DNA from: Pseudomonadales bacterium
Lineage (GTDB): Bacteria; Pseudomonadota; Gammaproteobacteria; Pseudomonadales; Ketobacteraceae
DNA: 63,253 bases
Assembly (NCBI GenBank): GCA_002701845.1
Contig: NZXG01000001.1
Location: forward strand, 1-63,253
Reading direction: 5' to 3'
A model generated the notes under the pieces. That model was not told the DNA's origin. It searched no databases and saw nothing but the letters and a program-made list of their open reading frames with translations. This document shows positions 9,299 through 16,928 of this stretch, piece after piece. Position numbers and translations under genes: made by a program. Positions within the stretch are counted from its first letter, which is position 1. Every line of letters starts with the position of its first letter.

Positions 9299-10147
9299 AT
9301 GGATTTAGATACCATCAAAATTGAGCAGCTGACCGACAAGGTCACCGAGATGACGCTGTTCTATGCGCCGAAACTGGTGCTCGCCATTATCACGTTGGTG
9401 GCGGGGCTCTGGCTTATCAGTGTCCTGGTGCGGGGTATGCAGTATGTGATGGAAAAACGGGATCTGGATCTTTCCCTGCGCCGCTGGCTCAGCAGTATCC
9501 TGGGCCTGGCCCTGAAGATCTGTCTGTTGATTTCGGTAATCTCCATGATCGGGGTACAGACCACGTCGTTTATCGCCATGCTGGGGGCGGCCGGACTGGC
9601 GGTGGGGCTGGCGCTGCAGGGCAGTTTATCCAACTTTGCCGGTGGAGTATTGATCCTTTTCTTCAAGCCCTACCGGGTCGGGGACTATATCAAAACCGAC
9701 GGCGAAGAAGGCTTTGTGGAGGTCATCGATATTTTTTATACCGTACTGCGCACCTTGGATAGCCGTCATGTCATTATGCCCAACGGACCGCTGGCCAACG
9801 GCAATCTGGTGAATTTTACCCGGGATCCCAACCGCCGCCTGGATCTGACGGTTGGCATCAGCTACCAGAATAAATTCGAGGATGCGGAAGCGGCGCTGCT
9901 GGCCATGGTACGGGAAGACCCTCGGGTATTGGCAGAGCCGGCGCCCTTTGTCGGCGTTACCGGCTATGGCGACAGCTCCATTGACCTGACCATCCGCACC
10001 TGGTGCCGTAACGAAGACTTCTGGACGTTGCGCTTCAGCCTCAACAAAGGCATCAAACCGGCACTGGATGCGGCGGGCGTCACCATCCCCTTTCCCCAGC
10101 GGGATGTGCATCTTATCCCACAGCCGCAATCCCCACAGTCACCCTGA
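9299..10147 (+). CDS. mscS: small-conductance mechanosensitive channel MscS
   Basis: A 282-residue MscS, close to E. coli's 286. It has an N-terminal periplasmic/TM1 part, TM2, and the pore helix with the Gly/Ala-packed MLGAAGLAVGLALQGSLSNF stretch. The beta domain contains PYRVGDYI and MPNGPLANGNLVNFTR, and an alpha/beta C-terminal domain follows. It opens on membrane stretch during hypo-osmotic shock to release solutes. A good Shine-Dalgarno (CAGGAG) sits 8 bases before ATG 9299. It is a single gene, separated by about 200 bases from the sulfide oxidoreductase. Confidence 0.96.
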   Translation: MDLDTIKIEQLTDKVTEMTLFYAPKLVLAIITLVAGLWLISVLVRGMQYVMEKRDLDLSLRRWLSSILGLALKICLLISVISMIGVQTTSFIAMLGAAGLAVGLALQGSLSNFAGGVLILFFKPYRVGDYIKTDGEEGFVEVIDIFYTVLRTLDSRHVIMPNGPLANGNLVNFTRDPNRRLDLTVGISYQNKFEDAEAALLAMVREDPRVLAEPAPFVGVTGYGDSSIDLTIRTWCRNEDFWTLRFSLNKGIKPALDAAGVTIPFPQRDVHLIPQPQSPQSP

Positions 10148-10198
10148 CCGGGACGGGCTGGCGTGGGTTCGCGATGCTTGCCGTGGCCCCCGGTTTCG

Positions 10199-10240
10199 AC
10201 TAAAGTATGAATTATTACTAAATTAGAATATACTAAAATA
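10199..10240. repeat. three ACTAAA(G/T/A)TA direct repeats upstream of SQR
   Basis: ACTAAAGTA at 10199-10207, ACTAAATTA at 10217-10225 and ACTAAAATA at 10232-10240 lie in an AT-rich island 110-150 bases before the SQR ATG. The start-to-start spacings are 18 and 15. ATTATT/AATAAT ends (10211-10216 and 10237-10242) also give a weak dyad. The position suits a regulator-binding site; which protein binds is unknown. Confidence 0.45.
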
Positions 10241-10349
10241 ATGTCGACACCAGCGATTGAGAGGTTGGGACTGGCCCGTAATCGGCGCCCAGGGTCGCAA
10301 CCAGCTGGCCAAACGCAGAGCCGGCATGGCCACAGGAGGGGATAAAAAC

Positions 10350-11621
10350 ATGGCTAAGATAGTGGTCATGGGTGCGGGTCTGGGCGGTATGCCCATGGCA
10401 TTCGAAATGCAGGATCTGGCGCGCAAGGAAGACAGCGTCACGGTGATCAGCGATAAGGACTACTTTCACTTCGTTCCTTCCAACCCCTGGGTGGCGGTGG
10501 ACTGGCGGCAACGGGAAGATATCGTGGTGCCCCTGGAAAAACCGCTGAAAAAGAAAAAGATCGATTTGCTGGTGGGCACGGTGACCGCGGTGGAACCGGA
10601 GCACAACCGGGTCCAACTGGCGGATGGGCAGACAGTGGACTACGACCATCTGATCATCGCCACCGGCCCCCGCCTGGCCTTTGACGAGATTCCCGGGCTG
10701 GGTCCCGCTGGCTTCACCCAGTCAATTTGTCACGTGGACCACGCTGAAACCGCCCGCGATCGCTGGCTTGATTTCGTGGAGCAGCCGGCCCCGGTGATTG
10801 TAGGGGCAGTGCAGGGGGCTTCCTGTTTCGGCCCTGCTTACGAATTTGCCTTTATCATGGATAAAGATTTACGCACCCGTAAGATCCGCGACCAGGTGCC
10901 CATGACTTTCGTGACCTCGGAACCCTATATCGGCCACCTGGGCCTGGATGGCGTGGGGGACAGTAAAACCATGCTGGAGTCGGAGTTGCGGTCCCGCCAC
11001 ATTGACTGGATCTGCAACGCCAAAGTGGAAAAAGTGGAAAACGGCACCATGACCGTCATAGAGTGCGATGACAGCGGCGCCGAGAAGAAACGCCACGAAT
11101 TACCGTTCGGCTATTCCATGATGCTGCCCGCATTCACCGGGATTGATGCGGTGCGGGAGGTGGAAGGCCTGGTGAATCCCCGGGGCTTTATCATGATCGA
11201 CGACCATCAGTGCAATCCCACCCATCGCAATATCTGGGGTATCGGCGTGGCGGTGGCCATCGCCCCCCGCAAGCCCACTCCGGTGCCCACCGGCGTGCCC
11301 AAAACCGGCTTTATGATCGAAAGCATGGTCACCGCCACCGCCCACAATATTCGCGCCCGCCTGGACGGCCAGCCGGAAACCGCCAAAGCCACCTGGAATG
11401 CGGTCTGTCTGGCGGATATGGGGGATACGGGGATTGCCTTCGTGGCCATGCCACAGATTCCACCACGGAATGTGAACTGGATGAAAGGCGGCAAATGGGT
11501 TCACCTGGCCAAAGTGGGATTCGAAAAATACTTTATGCACAAAGTGAAAACCGGCGTCAGCGAACCGTTGTACGAGAAGCTGATCATGAACTCACTGGGC
11601 ATCAAGAAACTCAAACCCTGA
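10350..11621 (+). CDS. sqr: sulfide:quinone oxidoreductase (type I)
   Basis: FAD-dependent membrane-associated enzyme that oxidises sulfide and passes electrons to the quinone pool. Start ATG 10350 follows AGGAGGGG and begins with the FAD-binding MAKIVVMGAGLGGMP. The three redox cysteines of bacterial SQR are present: Cys127 (SIC), Cys159 (GASCFGP) and Cys353 (NAVC). Other landmarks shared with the Acidithiobacillus ferrooxidans enzyme are FVPSNPWV, TSEPYIGHLG, VPTGVPKTGFMIESMV and the membrane-associating C-terminus WVHLAKVGFEKYF. Length is 423 residues. It is a single gene, convergent with the hydrolase. The cytochrome bd genes elsewhere in the window could take electrons from sulfide without being poisoned by it; that link is inference. 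Confidence 0.95.
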   Translation: MAKIVVMGAGLGGMPMAFEMQDLARKEDSVTVISDKDYFHFVPSNPWVAVDWRQREDIVVPLEKPLKKKKIDLLVGTVTAVEPEHNRVQLADGQTVDYDHLIIATGPRLAFDEIPGLGPAGFTQSICHVDHAETARDRWLDFVEQPAPVIVGAVQGASCFGPAYEFAFIMDKDLRTRKIRDQVPMTFVTSEPYIGHLGLDGVGDSKTMLESELRSRHIDWICNAKVEKVENGTMTVIECDDSGAEKKRHELPFGYSMMLPAFTGIDAVREVEGLVNPRGFIMIDDHQCNPTHRNIWGIGVAVAIAPRKPTPVPTGVPKTGFMIESMVTATAHNIRARLDGQPETAKATWNAVCLADMGDTGIAFVAMPQIPPRNVNWMKGGKWVHLAKVGFEKYFMHKVKTGVSEPLYEKLIMNSLGIKKLKP

Positions 11622-11639
11622 TGCCCAGTGGGCTGGCGC

Positions 11640-12491
11640 TCAGGCCGCCTTGGCGGCCTTAATCTGAAAGCGTTTCACGGTTTCCACCAGTTCGTCGGCC
11701 TGCTCCAGATAACGACTGTTATCGTGCATCCAGGGGTGGAAGCCGGGGCGGAAGAAATCCAGCCACTCAGGCAGAATCCGGCGTAGCACCCCAGGACGGC
11801 CGGCCACGAAATTGGTTACCCGGGCCCAGCCCTTGAGGTTGAACAGACCGCCACTTTTACTCAGCATGGTGGCGTAAAAGGGTACGTACAGGCTCCAGAA
11901 AATGATGTTGGCCATGATGAAGGCGAACACCCGCAGCGCATAGGCTTTGGCGTCAGTGCCCATGACGGATTCATAGGCATCAAAGCACACCGCTTTGTGT
12001 TCGGTTTCCTCCAAAGCGTGCCAGCGCCAGATGGCGGCATAATGGGGATCAGCATCCTTCAGTAGGTCATCATCCCGCAACAGGGTGTCCCCCAGCACCG
12101 CCGTCAGGTGCTCCAGCGCCACCGTGGTGTCCAGTTGCACAGGGTGGGGCAGCTTTTTCACCGTCTCCAGCACCCACACCACGATGGCATCCAGGCGCTC
12201 AATGGGCATATCCGCTTCCAGCAGTGCGGCGTTGTATTCCTCATGCTCCCGGGTGTGAAAGCCTTCCTGACCGATAAATGCCGAGATCTGCGCTTTCAGC
12301 TCGTCGTCGGTGATTTCACCCCGGTAGTTGCGAACGCTGTTAATGAAGAAGCGTTCACCGGCGGGAAAAAAGATCGACAGGGTGTTATAGAACTGGGTGA
12401 CGTGGAGCCCCATGGGATTCCAGTCCAGCGCCTTGTCATGGGGGAGGACGAATTTAAGATTGCGACGTATAGGGTCAATCCGGCTGGTCAT
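11640..12491 (-). CDS. predicted metal-dependent hydrolase (PF10118 / COG3687 family)
   Basis: The 283-residue protein carries acidic/His pairs typical of this family: EGFHTREHEEY near residue 92, ALEHL near 125 and ALEETEHKAV near 155. Their spacing suggests a helical di-metal site. Hydrophobic segments around 190-215 suggest membrane association. The substrate is unknown; family members are common in hydrocarbon- and lipid-using gammaproteobacteria and actinobacteria. Start ATG 12491 has GGAG 8 bases upstream. It is convergent with sqr. Its upstream region holds a 28-base palindrome and a perfect FNR/ANR box, so oxygen-responsive expression is likely. Confidence 0.85.
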   Translation of the reverse strand: MTSRIDPIRRNLKFVLPHDKALDWNPMGLHVTQFYNTLSIFFPAGERFFINSVRNYRGEITDDELKAQISAFIGQEGFHTREHEEYNAALLEADMPIERLDAIVVWVLETVKKLPHPVQLDTTVALEHLTAVLGDTLLRDDDLLKDADPHYAAIWRWHALEETEHKAVCFDAYESVMGTDAKAYALRVFAFIMANIIFWSLYVPFYATMLSKSGGLFNLKGWARVTNFVAGRPGVLRRILPEWLDFFRPGFHPWMHDNSRYLEQADELVETVKRFQIKAAKAA

Positions 12492-12553
12492 AAGGCTACT
12501 CCGATTGCTGGGGAATTGATGATCTTCCGGTTCTGATAGGTTCCAACAGTCAT

Positions 12554-12581
12554 CAATGTTACATTAATCACTGTAACATTG
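12554..12581. promoter_or_regulatory. 28-bp palindromic operator upstream of hydrolase
   Basis: CAATGTTACA and TGTAACATTG form a perfect 10-base inverted repeat around an 8-base spacer. It lies 63-90 bases before the hydrolase start. It overlaps the expected -10 position (TAACAT on the minus strand, 12561-12556) for a promoter activated from the adjacent FNR box. Size and symmetry suit a dimeric repressor such as TetR family. No regulator gene is adjacent. Confidence 0.65.
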
Positions 12582-12583
12582 TT

Positions 12584-12597
12584 TTGATCGGAATCAA
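12584..12597. promoter_or_regulatory. FNR/ANR box, perfect consensus
   Basis: TTGAT-CGGA-ATCAA matches the TTGAT-N4-ATCAA consensus of FNR/ANR regulators exactly. For the minus-strand hydrolase its centre is about 100 bases before the ATG. Class II spacing (-41.5) would place transcription start near 12549. Confidence 0.7.
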
Positions 12598-12676
12598 AGC
12601 AAGTGACTTAGGGGGTGTCCGTGGGGTAGAGCCCCATTATTGATGATGTGCACAGGCTCGCCGACTGCTATGCGGG

Positions 12677-13972
12677 TTAATCGCGGTGGGTCCCGCCGCC
12701 TTCTATTGGGTAATCCAGACCAGCGTAAAGCTTGGCACTTGCAATTGCAGCACAGTCCTTATCGCTTACGCCCGCTCTTCTGAGGTGTGCATCCCACTCT
12801 GAACCGACAATCGTTTTGATGTCTCTTGCGATTTTCTCGGCTTCGTCCTTTGCCAGTAAAAAGCGGCCATGGCCGGAAACGATATTGGCTATTTTTGCAG
12901 CGCGTCCATGGAGTCCGCAAGTCATGGCTAAATCGCGGTTATCAATGGCAATTGAAGGCATCGGCGTTAGGTCATAGGCAGGGCTCAACCGCCAATGTTG
13001 ATCTTTGGCCAATACGGCATGGTTACGTGGATGATCATCGAGATTGGATACACAGGCATTGAAGATGATACGTGAAAACAACTCTTTCAAATCCGCTTCA
13101 GGTTCGCTGCTTACGCGCCTGATCTCATCGGCCAGCACCAAATATGACCAGCCCGATTTGGCGGCAGGCTTTTTTTTGGATTTTAACAGTGTGAGGGCGC
13201 TGACCATGCGATGCCTGCGGTAGCCGGTCTCGCTTTTATCCCGATCAAATCGGCGGACCAGTAAAACGTCTTTACCAGCGACGGTGGTAAGTTTGCTATC
13301 AGCGGTGCTTAGCCTGCATGCTCTTGCCAGCGTTAAAAACGCATGTTCGACCTTGGGGTGATTCCAGTTATCGTGTGGTGTGGTGAATTTGGCAATCCAA
13401 AGGCTGTCCTCGTTTTCTACAACCGTCTTGGGGCGCGCGCCCCCCATGGATGTGCCATCAAGCATGAGTTCCTGAATTTGCTCATCTTCGGCATCCGCCT
13501 CTAGGTTCTCGTCATTGAGAATGGCCTCGGCCTTTGTTTGCAGGCGCTCAAGATCGAGGGTCTGGTTATATTCCCGCTTGGGAGCAGGGGGCGTGGCGTT
13601 ACGGCCGAAGCCTAGCGCTCCTGCGCGATCATCGGCGCCGAGCATGAGGTAATCAAACTCATCAAGACCGGTTTTTCCGAGGTGTTTCTCAATCACGCGC
13701 CGCCCCCAATAGTCGGGCATGGCATCTCGCAGCGCACCGAACATCCCGTTCATTCTCGCAGTTTCGTATTTCTGGTCACTGAGCTTGAGTTCAATCGGAT
13801 CGATCTCAACTGCATTGGGCAGGGCCAGATATTTTTTACCGTAGACCAGCTCGCCGATGGGCTCGCTGTCTCGGGTCTTTTCAATGCGAAGGCGCGCGGC
13901 GGTGATAAACTCGGTCTCGCCGGGCAGCACGATATACACGTAGCATTCTTTGGGGTGGGCGTCAGAAGTCAT
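12677..13972 (-). CDS. hipA: HipA-type serine/threonine kinase toxin
   Basis: HipA toxins phosphorylate a translation target (GltX in E. coli), causing growth arrest. This 431-residue protein has the Gly-rich/autophosphorylation loop DGTSMGGARPK, the catalytic segment NLDDHPRNH and the metal-binding SPAYDLTP. The N-terminal part has the MPDYWGRRVIE segment typical of the family. It overlaps hipB by 11 bases, toxin second, as in E. coli hipBA. Base composition over this gene pair is visibly less GC-rich than the flanking genes, which suggests horizontal acquisition. The target cannot be read from sequence. Confidence 0.93.
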   Translation of the reverse strand: MTSDAHPKECYVYIVLPGETEFITAARLRIEKTRDSEPIGELVYGKKYLALPNAVEIDPIELKLSDQKYETARMNGMFGALRDAMPDYWGRRVIEKHLGKTGLDEFDYLMLGADDRAGALGFGRNATPPAPKREYNQTLDLERLQTKAEAILNDENLEADAEDEQIQELMLDGTSMGGARPKTVVENEDSLWIAKFTTPHDNWNHPKVEHAFLTLARACRLSTADSKLTTVAGKDVLLVRRFDRDKSETGYRRHRMVSALTLLKSKKKPAAKSGWSYLVLADEIRRVSSEPEADLKELFSRIIFNACVSNLDDHPRNHAVLAKDQHWRLSPAYDLTPMPSIAIDNRDLAMTCGLHGRAAKIANIVSGHGRFLLAKDEAEKIARDIKTIVGSEWDAHLRRAGVSDKDCAAIASAKLYAGLDYPIEGGGTHRD

Positions 13973-14306
13973 TGTCTAGTTCCTTCTTGCGCTTGCCAGC
14001 CGTTTTAGGCGCACGCGCTTTTTCCAGTATCTTGCCTTCTGTATCATTGTCAGGGCTGGCAACATCTTTCATGTCTTCGAGTAGCCCCAGCGCCCATAAT
14101 GCGCCCATATAAGTCGCTATCGCTGTACTCGGCTTGCCTTTTTCTATGTCTGAGAGCACGTAGCGCGATACCCCGACCTTCTTGGCCAGGTCCTCAAGAC
14201 GTAGCTTGCGGCGCAGGCGGGCGGTGCGTATGTTTGCGCCCAGCTTGCGCAAAGTCGCTTCGACAGCCGCAGGGGGGGCTTTGATGATGCTATTGGTTTG
14301 TGGCAT
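13962..14306 (-). CDS. hipB: HipB-like Xre-family antitoxin
   Basis: The 114-residue protein has an Xre helix-turn-helix at residues 22-75 (LRLEDLAKKVGVSRYVLSDIEKG) followed by a Lys/Asp-rich, probably disordered tail. In E. coli the HipB tail is the degradation signal. It should neutralise HipA and repress the operon through the four dyads just upstream. No clear Shine-Dalgarno precedes ATG 14306; operator O1 occupies the sequence from 5 bases upstream, so repression could also affect translation initiation. Confidence 0.9.
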   Translation of the reverse strand: MPQTNSIIKAPPAAVEATLRKLGANIRTARLRRKLRLEDLAKKVGVSRYVLSDIEKGKPSTAIATYMGALWALGLLEDMKDVASPDNDTEGKILEKARAPKTAGKRKKELDNDF

Positions 14307-14357
14307 GGTCTATGTTGCTTTCAGTCAACCTATTTAGGTTATATGTTGATTCAAAAC

Positions 14358-14387
14358 AACATAGCATTGACAGATTTATTCTGTCAA
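14358..14387 (-). promoter_or_regulatory. hipBA promoter
   Basis: On the minus strand TTGACA (14387-14382), an 18-base spacer and TATGTT (14363-14358) form a promoter whose -10 lies inside operator O2. Its -35 is one arm of the dyad TTGACAGA-TTTAT-TCTGTCAA (14367-14387), whose other arm is the -35 of the opposing promoter. Confidence 0.6.
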
Positions 14388-14396
14388 ATGTAGAAT
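14367..14396 (+). promoter_or_regulatory. outward promoter toward prfC
   Basis: TTGACA (14367-14372), an 18-base spacer and TAGAAT (14391-14396) form a good sigma-70 promoter reading toward prfC. Operator O3 begins 6 bases after its -10, so HipB binding should affect it. The leader to prfC would be about 140 bases. Confidence 0.55.
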
Positions 14397-14506
14397 GGCC
14401 CATATGTTGTTTTAGATAAACTTATAAAAGATTTATGTTGATTGAAACCAACATAAGTGGCGGTCTGGACCATGGTGTTGTAACGGCCGGATACAGATTT
14501 AAAGAT

Positions 14507-14526
14507 GTGTACATTGCTGTGTACAC
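14507..14526. promoter_or_regulatory. GTGTACA-N6-TGTACAC dyad in prfC leader
   Basis: A perfect 7-base inverted repeat around TTGCTG ends 18 bases before the prfC ATG and 5 bases before its GAGGAAA ribosome site. It could be a repressor operator or a weak RNA hairpin near the ribosome site. Confidence 0.4.
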
Positions 14527-14544
14527 CAATGAGGAAACAGAAGA

Positions 14545-16131
14545 ATGTCATCACGCTCTATGGCCGATGAAATAGGCAAAAGACGCACTTTTGCTATCAT
14601 CTCGCACCCGGACGCCGGTAAAACCACCATTACCGAAAAGCTGTTGCTGTACGGGCACCAGATTCAGGTGGCCGGCACGGTGAAAGGCCGGGGCTCTGAC
14701 CGCCATGCCACCTCCGACTGGATGGAGATGGAGAAGGAGCGGGGAATTTCCGTGACCACCTCCGTCATGCAGTTCCCCTATGCTGAGTGCACCGTCAATC
14801 TGCTGGACACCCCCGGTCACGAAGACTTTTCCGAGGACACCTATCGCACCCTGACGGCGGTGGATTCCGCACTCATGGTAATTGATGGCGCCAAGGGGGT
14901 GGAGCCCCGCACCATCAAGCTGATGGAAGTGTGCCGGTTGCGGGATACGCCGATTCTGTCCTTTATCAACAAACTGGATCGGGATATCCGGGATCCCATT
15001 GAGCTGCTGGACGAGATCGAAAGTATCCTGAAAATCGACTGTGCCCCCATCACCTGGCCCATCGGCATGGGCAAGTTGTTCAAGGGGGTTTACAACCTGT
15101 ATGAAGACACCACCTATCTCTACCAAAGCGGCCAGGGCCATACCATTCAGGAGGTGCGTACCATTCAGGGGCTGGATAATCCGGAGTTGGACCAGGCAGT
15201 GGGGGATCTGGCCAACGATCTGCGGGAGGAGCTGGAACTGGTAAAAGGCGCCAGCCACGAGTTTGATCAGACCGCGTTTCTGGAGGGCAGGTTGACCCCG
15301 GTGTTTTTCGGCACTGCCCTGGGCAACTTCGGGGTGGACCACCTGCTTGACGGCCTGGTGCGGTGGGCACCGCCGCCTCAGGGTCGGGAGGCTGACAGCC
15401 GCACAGTGCTGGCCACCGAGGAGGCGTTCTCCGGTTTCGTGTTTAAGATTCAGGCCAATATGGATCCCAAACACCGGGACCGGATCGCCTTCTTGCGGGT
15501 CTGCTCCGGTCGGTACGACAAAGGCATGAAGATGCGTCATGTGCGCCTGGGCAAGGATATCCGCATTGCCGATGCGCTCACGTTCCGGGCCGGGGAGCGG
15601 GCCCATCTGGAGTCCGCCTGGCCCGGTGACATTATCGGCCTGCACAACCATGGCACCATTCAGATCGGGGATACCTTCACCAGTGGCGAAGACATCAATT
15701 TTCAAGGCATTCCCCACTTCGCCCCGGAGCTGTTCCGGCGGGGGCAGCTGCGGGATCCGCTCAAGAGCAAGCAACTGCATAAAGGCATCACCCAGTTATC
15801 GGAGGAGGGGGCCACCCAGGTGTTTATGCCCCTGCGCAACAACGATATCATTGTCGGGGCGGTGGGAGTGCTGCAGTTTGATGTCGTGGCCTATCGGCTG
15901 AAGGATGAATACAAAGTGGAATGTTCCTACGACAATATCAACGTGGCCACTGCCCGCTGGGTGTATTGCAAGGACCCCCGCATGCTGGAGGATTTCAAAC
16001 GCAAGTGTCACGATAACCTGGCCCTGGACGGTGGGGGGTATCTCACCTATCTGGCCCCCACCCGGGTGAATCTGGAGCTCACCATGGAGCGCTGGCCCGA
16101 CGTGGAATTCAAACAGACCCGGGAGCACTGA
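14545..16131 (+). CDS. prfC: peptide chain release factor 3
   Basis: GTPase that recycles RF1 and RF2 from the ribosome after termination. At 528 residues it matches E. coli RF3 (529). The G1 P-loop SHPDAGKTT (near residue 21), [22 protein letters not shown] switch region, [14 protein letters not shown] (G3), [10 protein letters not shown] (G4) and the C-terminal KTREH end are all conserved. GAGGAAA lies 8 bases before ATG 14545. The stop overlaps the ATG of the small membrane protein by one base. Its upstream region is shared with the hipBA operators. Confidence 0.97.
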   Translation: MSSRSMADEIGKRRTFAIISHPDAGKTTITEKLLLYGHQIQVAGTVKGRGSDRHATSDWMEMEKERGISVTTSVMQFPYAECTVNLLDTPGHEDFSEDTYRTLTAVDSALMVIDGAKGVEPRTIKLMEVCRLRDTPILSFINKLDRDIRDPIELLDEIESILKIDCAPITWPIGMGKLFKGVYNLYEDTTYLYQSGQGHTIQEVRTIQGLDNPELDQAVGDLANDLREELELVKGASHEFDQTAFLEGRLTPVFFGTALGNFGVDHLLDGLVRWAPPPQGREADSRTVLATEEAFSGFVFKIQANMDPKHRDRIAFLRVCSGRYDKGMKMRHVRLGKDIRIADALTFRAGERAHLESAWPGDIIGLHNHGTIQIGDTFTSGEDINFQGIPHFAPELFRRGQLRDPLKSKQLHKGITQLSEEGATQVFMPLRNNDIIVGAVGVLQFDVVAYRLKDEYKVECSYDNINVATARWVYCKDPRMLEDFKRKCHDNLALDGGGYLTYLAPTRVNLELTMERWPDVEFKQTREH

Positions 16132-16445
16132 TGGCCGGTTTTTTGGTGGGATCCCTGCTGTTAACCTGGGTGCTGTGCAGCGCCCTCAACAGTGTCATTG
16201 AGTATGCCGCCATCCGTGAATGGTTGAACCGGGGGCGGGCGTTTTTGGGAATGGTGGTGGGGGTGTTTGTCATCGCTGGTATTATGGCCGCCCTGGCGCT
16301 GTGGGGGCTGCCCCAGTCCACTCTGGCCCGGGACCTGATGACCCCACATCAGCTCAGCAATACCAGCTATACCAGTGTGGCGGTTAATATCCTGTTCGCC
16401 CTCAGTTACTGTGCCTTCCAATTGCGGCGGTTCTGGGAAGAATAA
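16131..16445 (+). CDS. small membrane protein, unknown function
   Basis: A 104-residue protein whose ATG overlaps the prfC stop (TGATG), so it is probably translated by coupling. It has three predicted membrane helices: about 2-22, 38-62 and 80-98. No recognised family or catalytic motif is visible. It ends 12 bases before the convergent pentapeptide gene. Confidence 0.7.
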   Translation: MAGFLVGSLLLTWVLCSALNSVIEYAAIREWLNRGRAFLGMVVGVFVIAGIMAALALWGLPQSTLARDLMTPHQLSNTSYTSVAVNILFALSYCAFQLRRFWEE

Positions 16446-16457
16446 GCGGAGCCCTGC

Positions 16458-16793
16458 CTACTCGGAATAGCGCAGCCGGGTGCCCTTCTCCTGGGACAGG
16501 CGGATTTCCTCCGCCCGCAGGCGGGAGGGAAAGTAGCAACCGGAGATTTTCGCTTCACAGATACTGGCACCCTCCAGCCGGGTCTCGCGCAGGTCCACGC
16601 CCCGCAGGTCGGCCCCCCGCAGATAGGCATTACTCATATCCAGTCCCGCGGCATTCATATTGCGCAGGTCGATGCCGCGGAACTGGGCCCCCTGCAGATC
16701 CACCGTTTTGCCCGCCGCCCGGGCCTCGTTAAAAGCCTTGATGTTCTCATCCAGCAATAACTGGTACAGAGGGTCTTTGGGGTCGTATGCCAT
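16458..16793 (-). CDS. pentapeptide repeat protein
   Basis: Start set at ATG 16793 with GAAGGAGG 10 bases upstream, giving 111 residues; a longer open frame upstream is non-conserved sequence. Residues 37-90 carry about ten A(D/N)LXX-type repeats (GAQFRGIDLRNMNAAGLDM...), which form a right-handed beta helix. The N-terminal 35 residues are helical and the last 15 are charged. Function of such short cytoplasmic pentapeptide proteins is generally unknown. It is convergent with the small membrane protein and divergent from the reductase. Confidence 0.82.
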   Translation of the reverse strand: MAYDPKDPLYQLLLDENIKAFNEARAAGKTVDLQGAQFRGIDLRNMNAAGLDMSNAYLRGADLRGVDLRETRLEGASICEAKISGCYFPSRLRAEEIRLSQEKGTRLRYSE

Positions 16794-16928
16794 AGTGTCC
16801 GTGCCTCCTTCGTACACTACAGTTATAGCCGAAAGCTGCCATCTTTGCCCCGGTGGCGTAGTAATTGACCACGGGTTTTGCTTTAATAGCCCGGTGTCGG
16901 GAGCCCTTGCCCCCCCCGGGGAAGTACT

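Larger units (their letters stand above)
14311..14455. promoter_or_regulatory. four-operator array, consensus TATGTTG-N8-CAACATA
   Basis: O1 14311-14332 (second half CAACCTA), O2 14342-14363 (perfect), O3 14403-14424 (second half AAACTTA) and O4 14434-14455 (perfect) are each 22 bases long. Start-to-start spacings are 31, 61 and 31, near whole helical turns. E. coli HipB also uses four dyads with an N8 spacer (TATCC-N8-GGATA), so this looks like the same design with a different half-site. The array lies between hipB and prfC. Confidence 0.85.

Noticed and set aside
11642-11659. GGCCGCC/GGCGGCC hairpin at the sqr-hydrolase junction
   Set aside because: It encodes the repeated Lys-Ala-Ala end of the hydrolase, has a 2-base loop and no proper T-run, so it is not a convincing terminator.
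12677-14455. hipBA region as part of a larger genomic island
   Set aside because: No integrase, tRNA or flanking repeats are visible; only the two genes and their control region look foreign.
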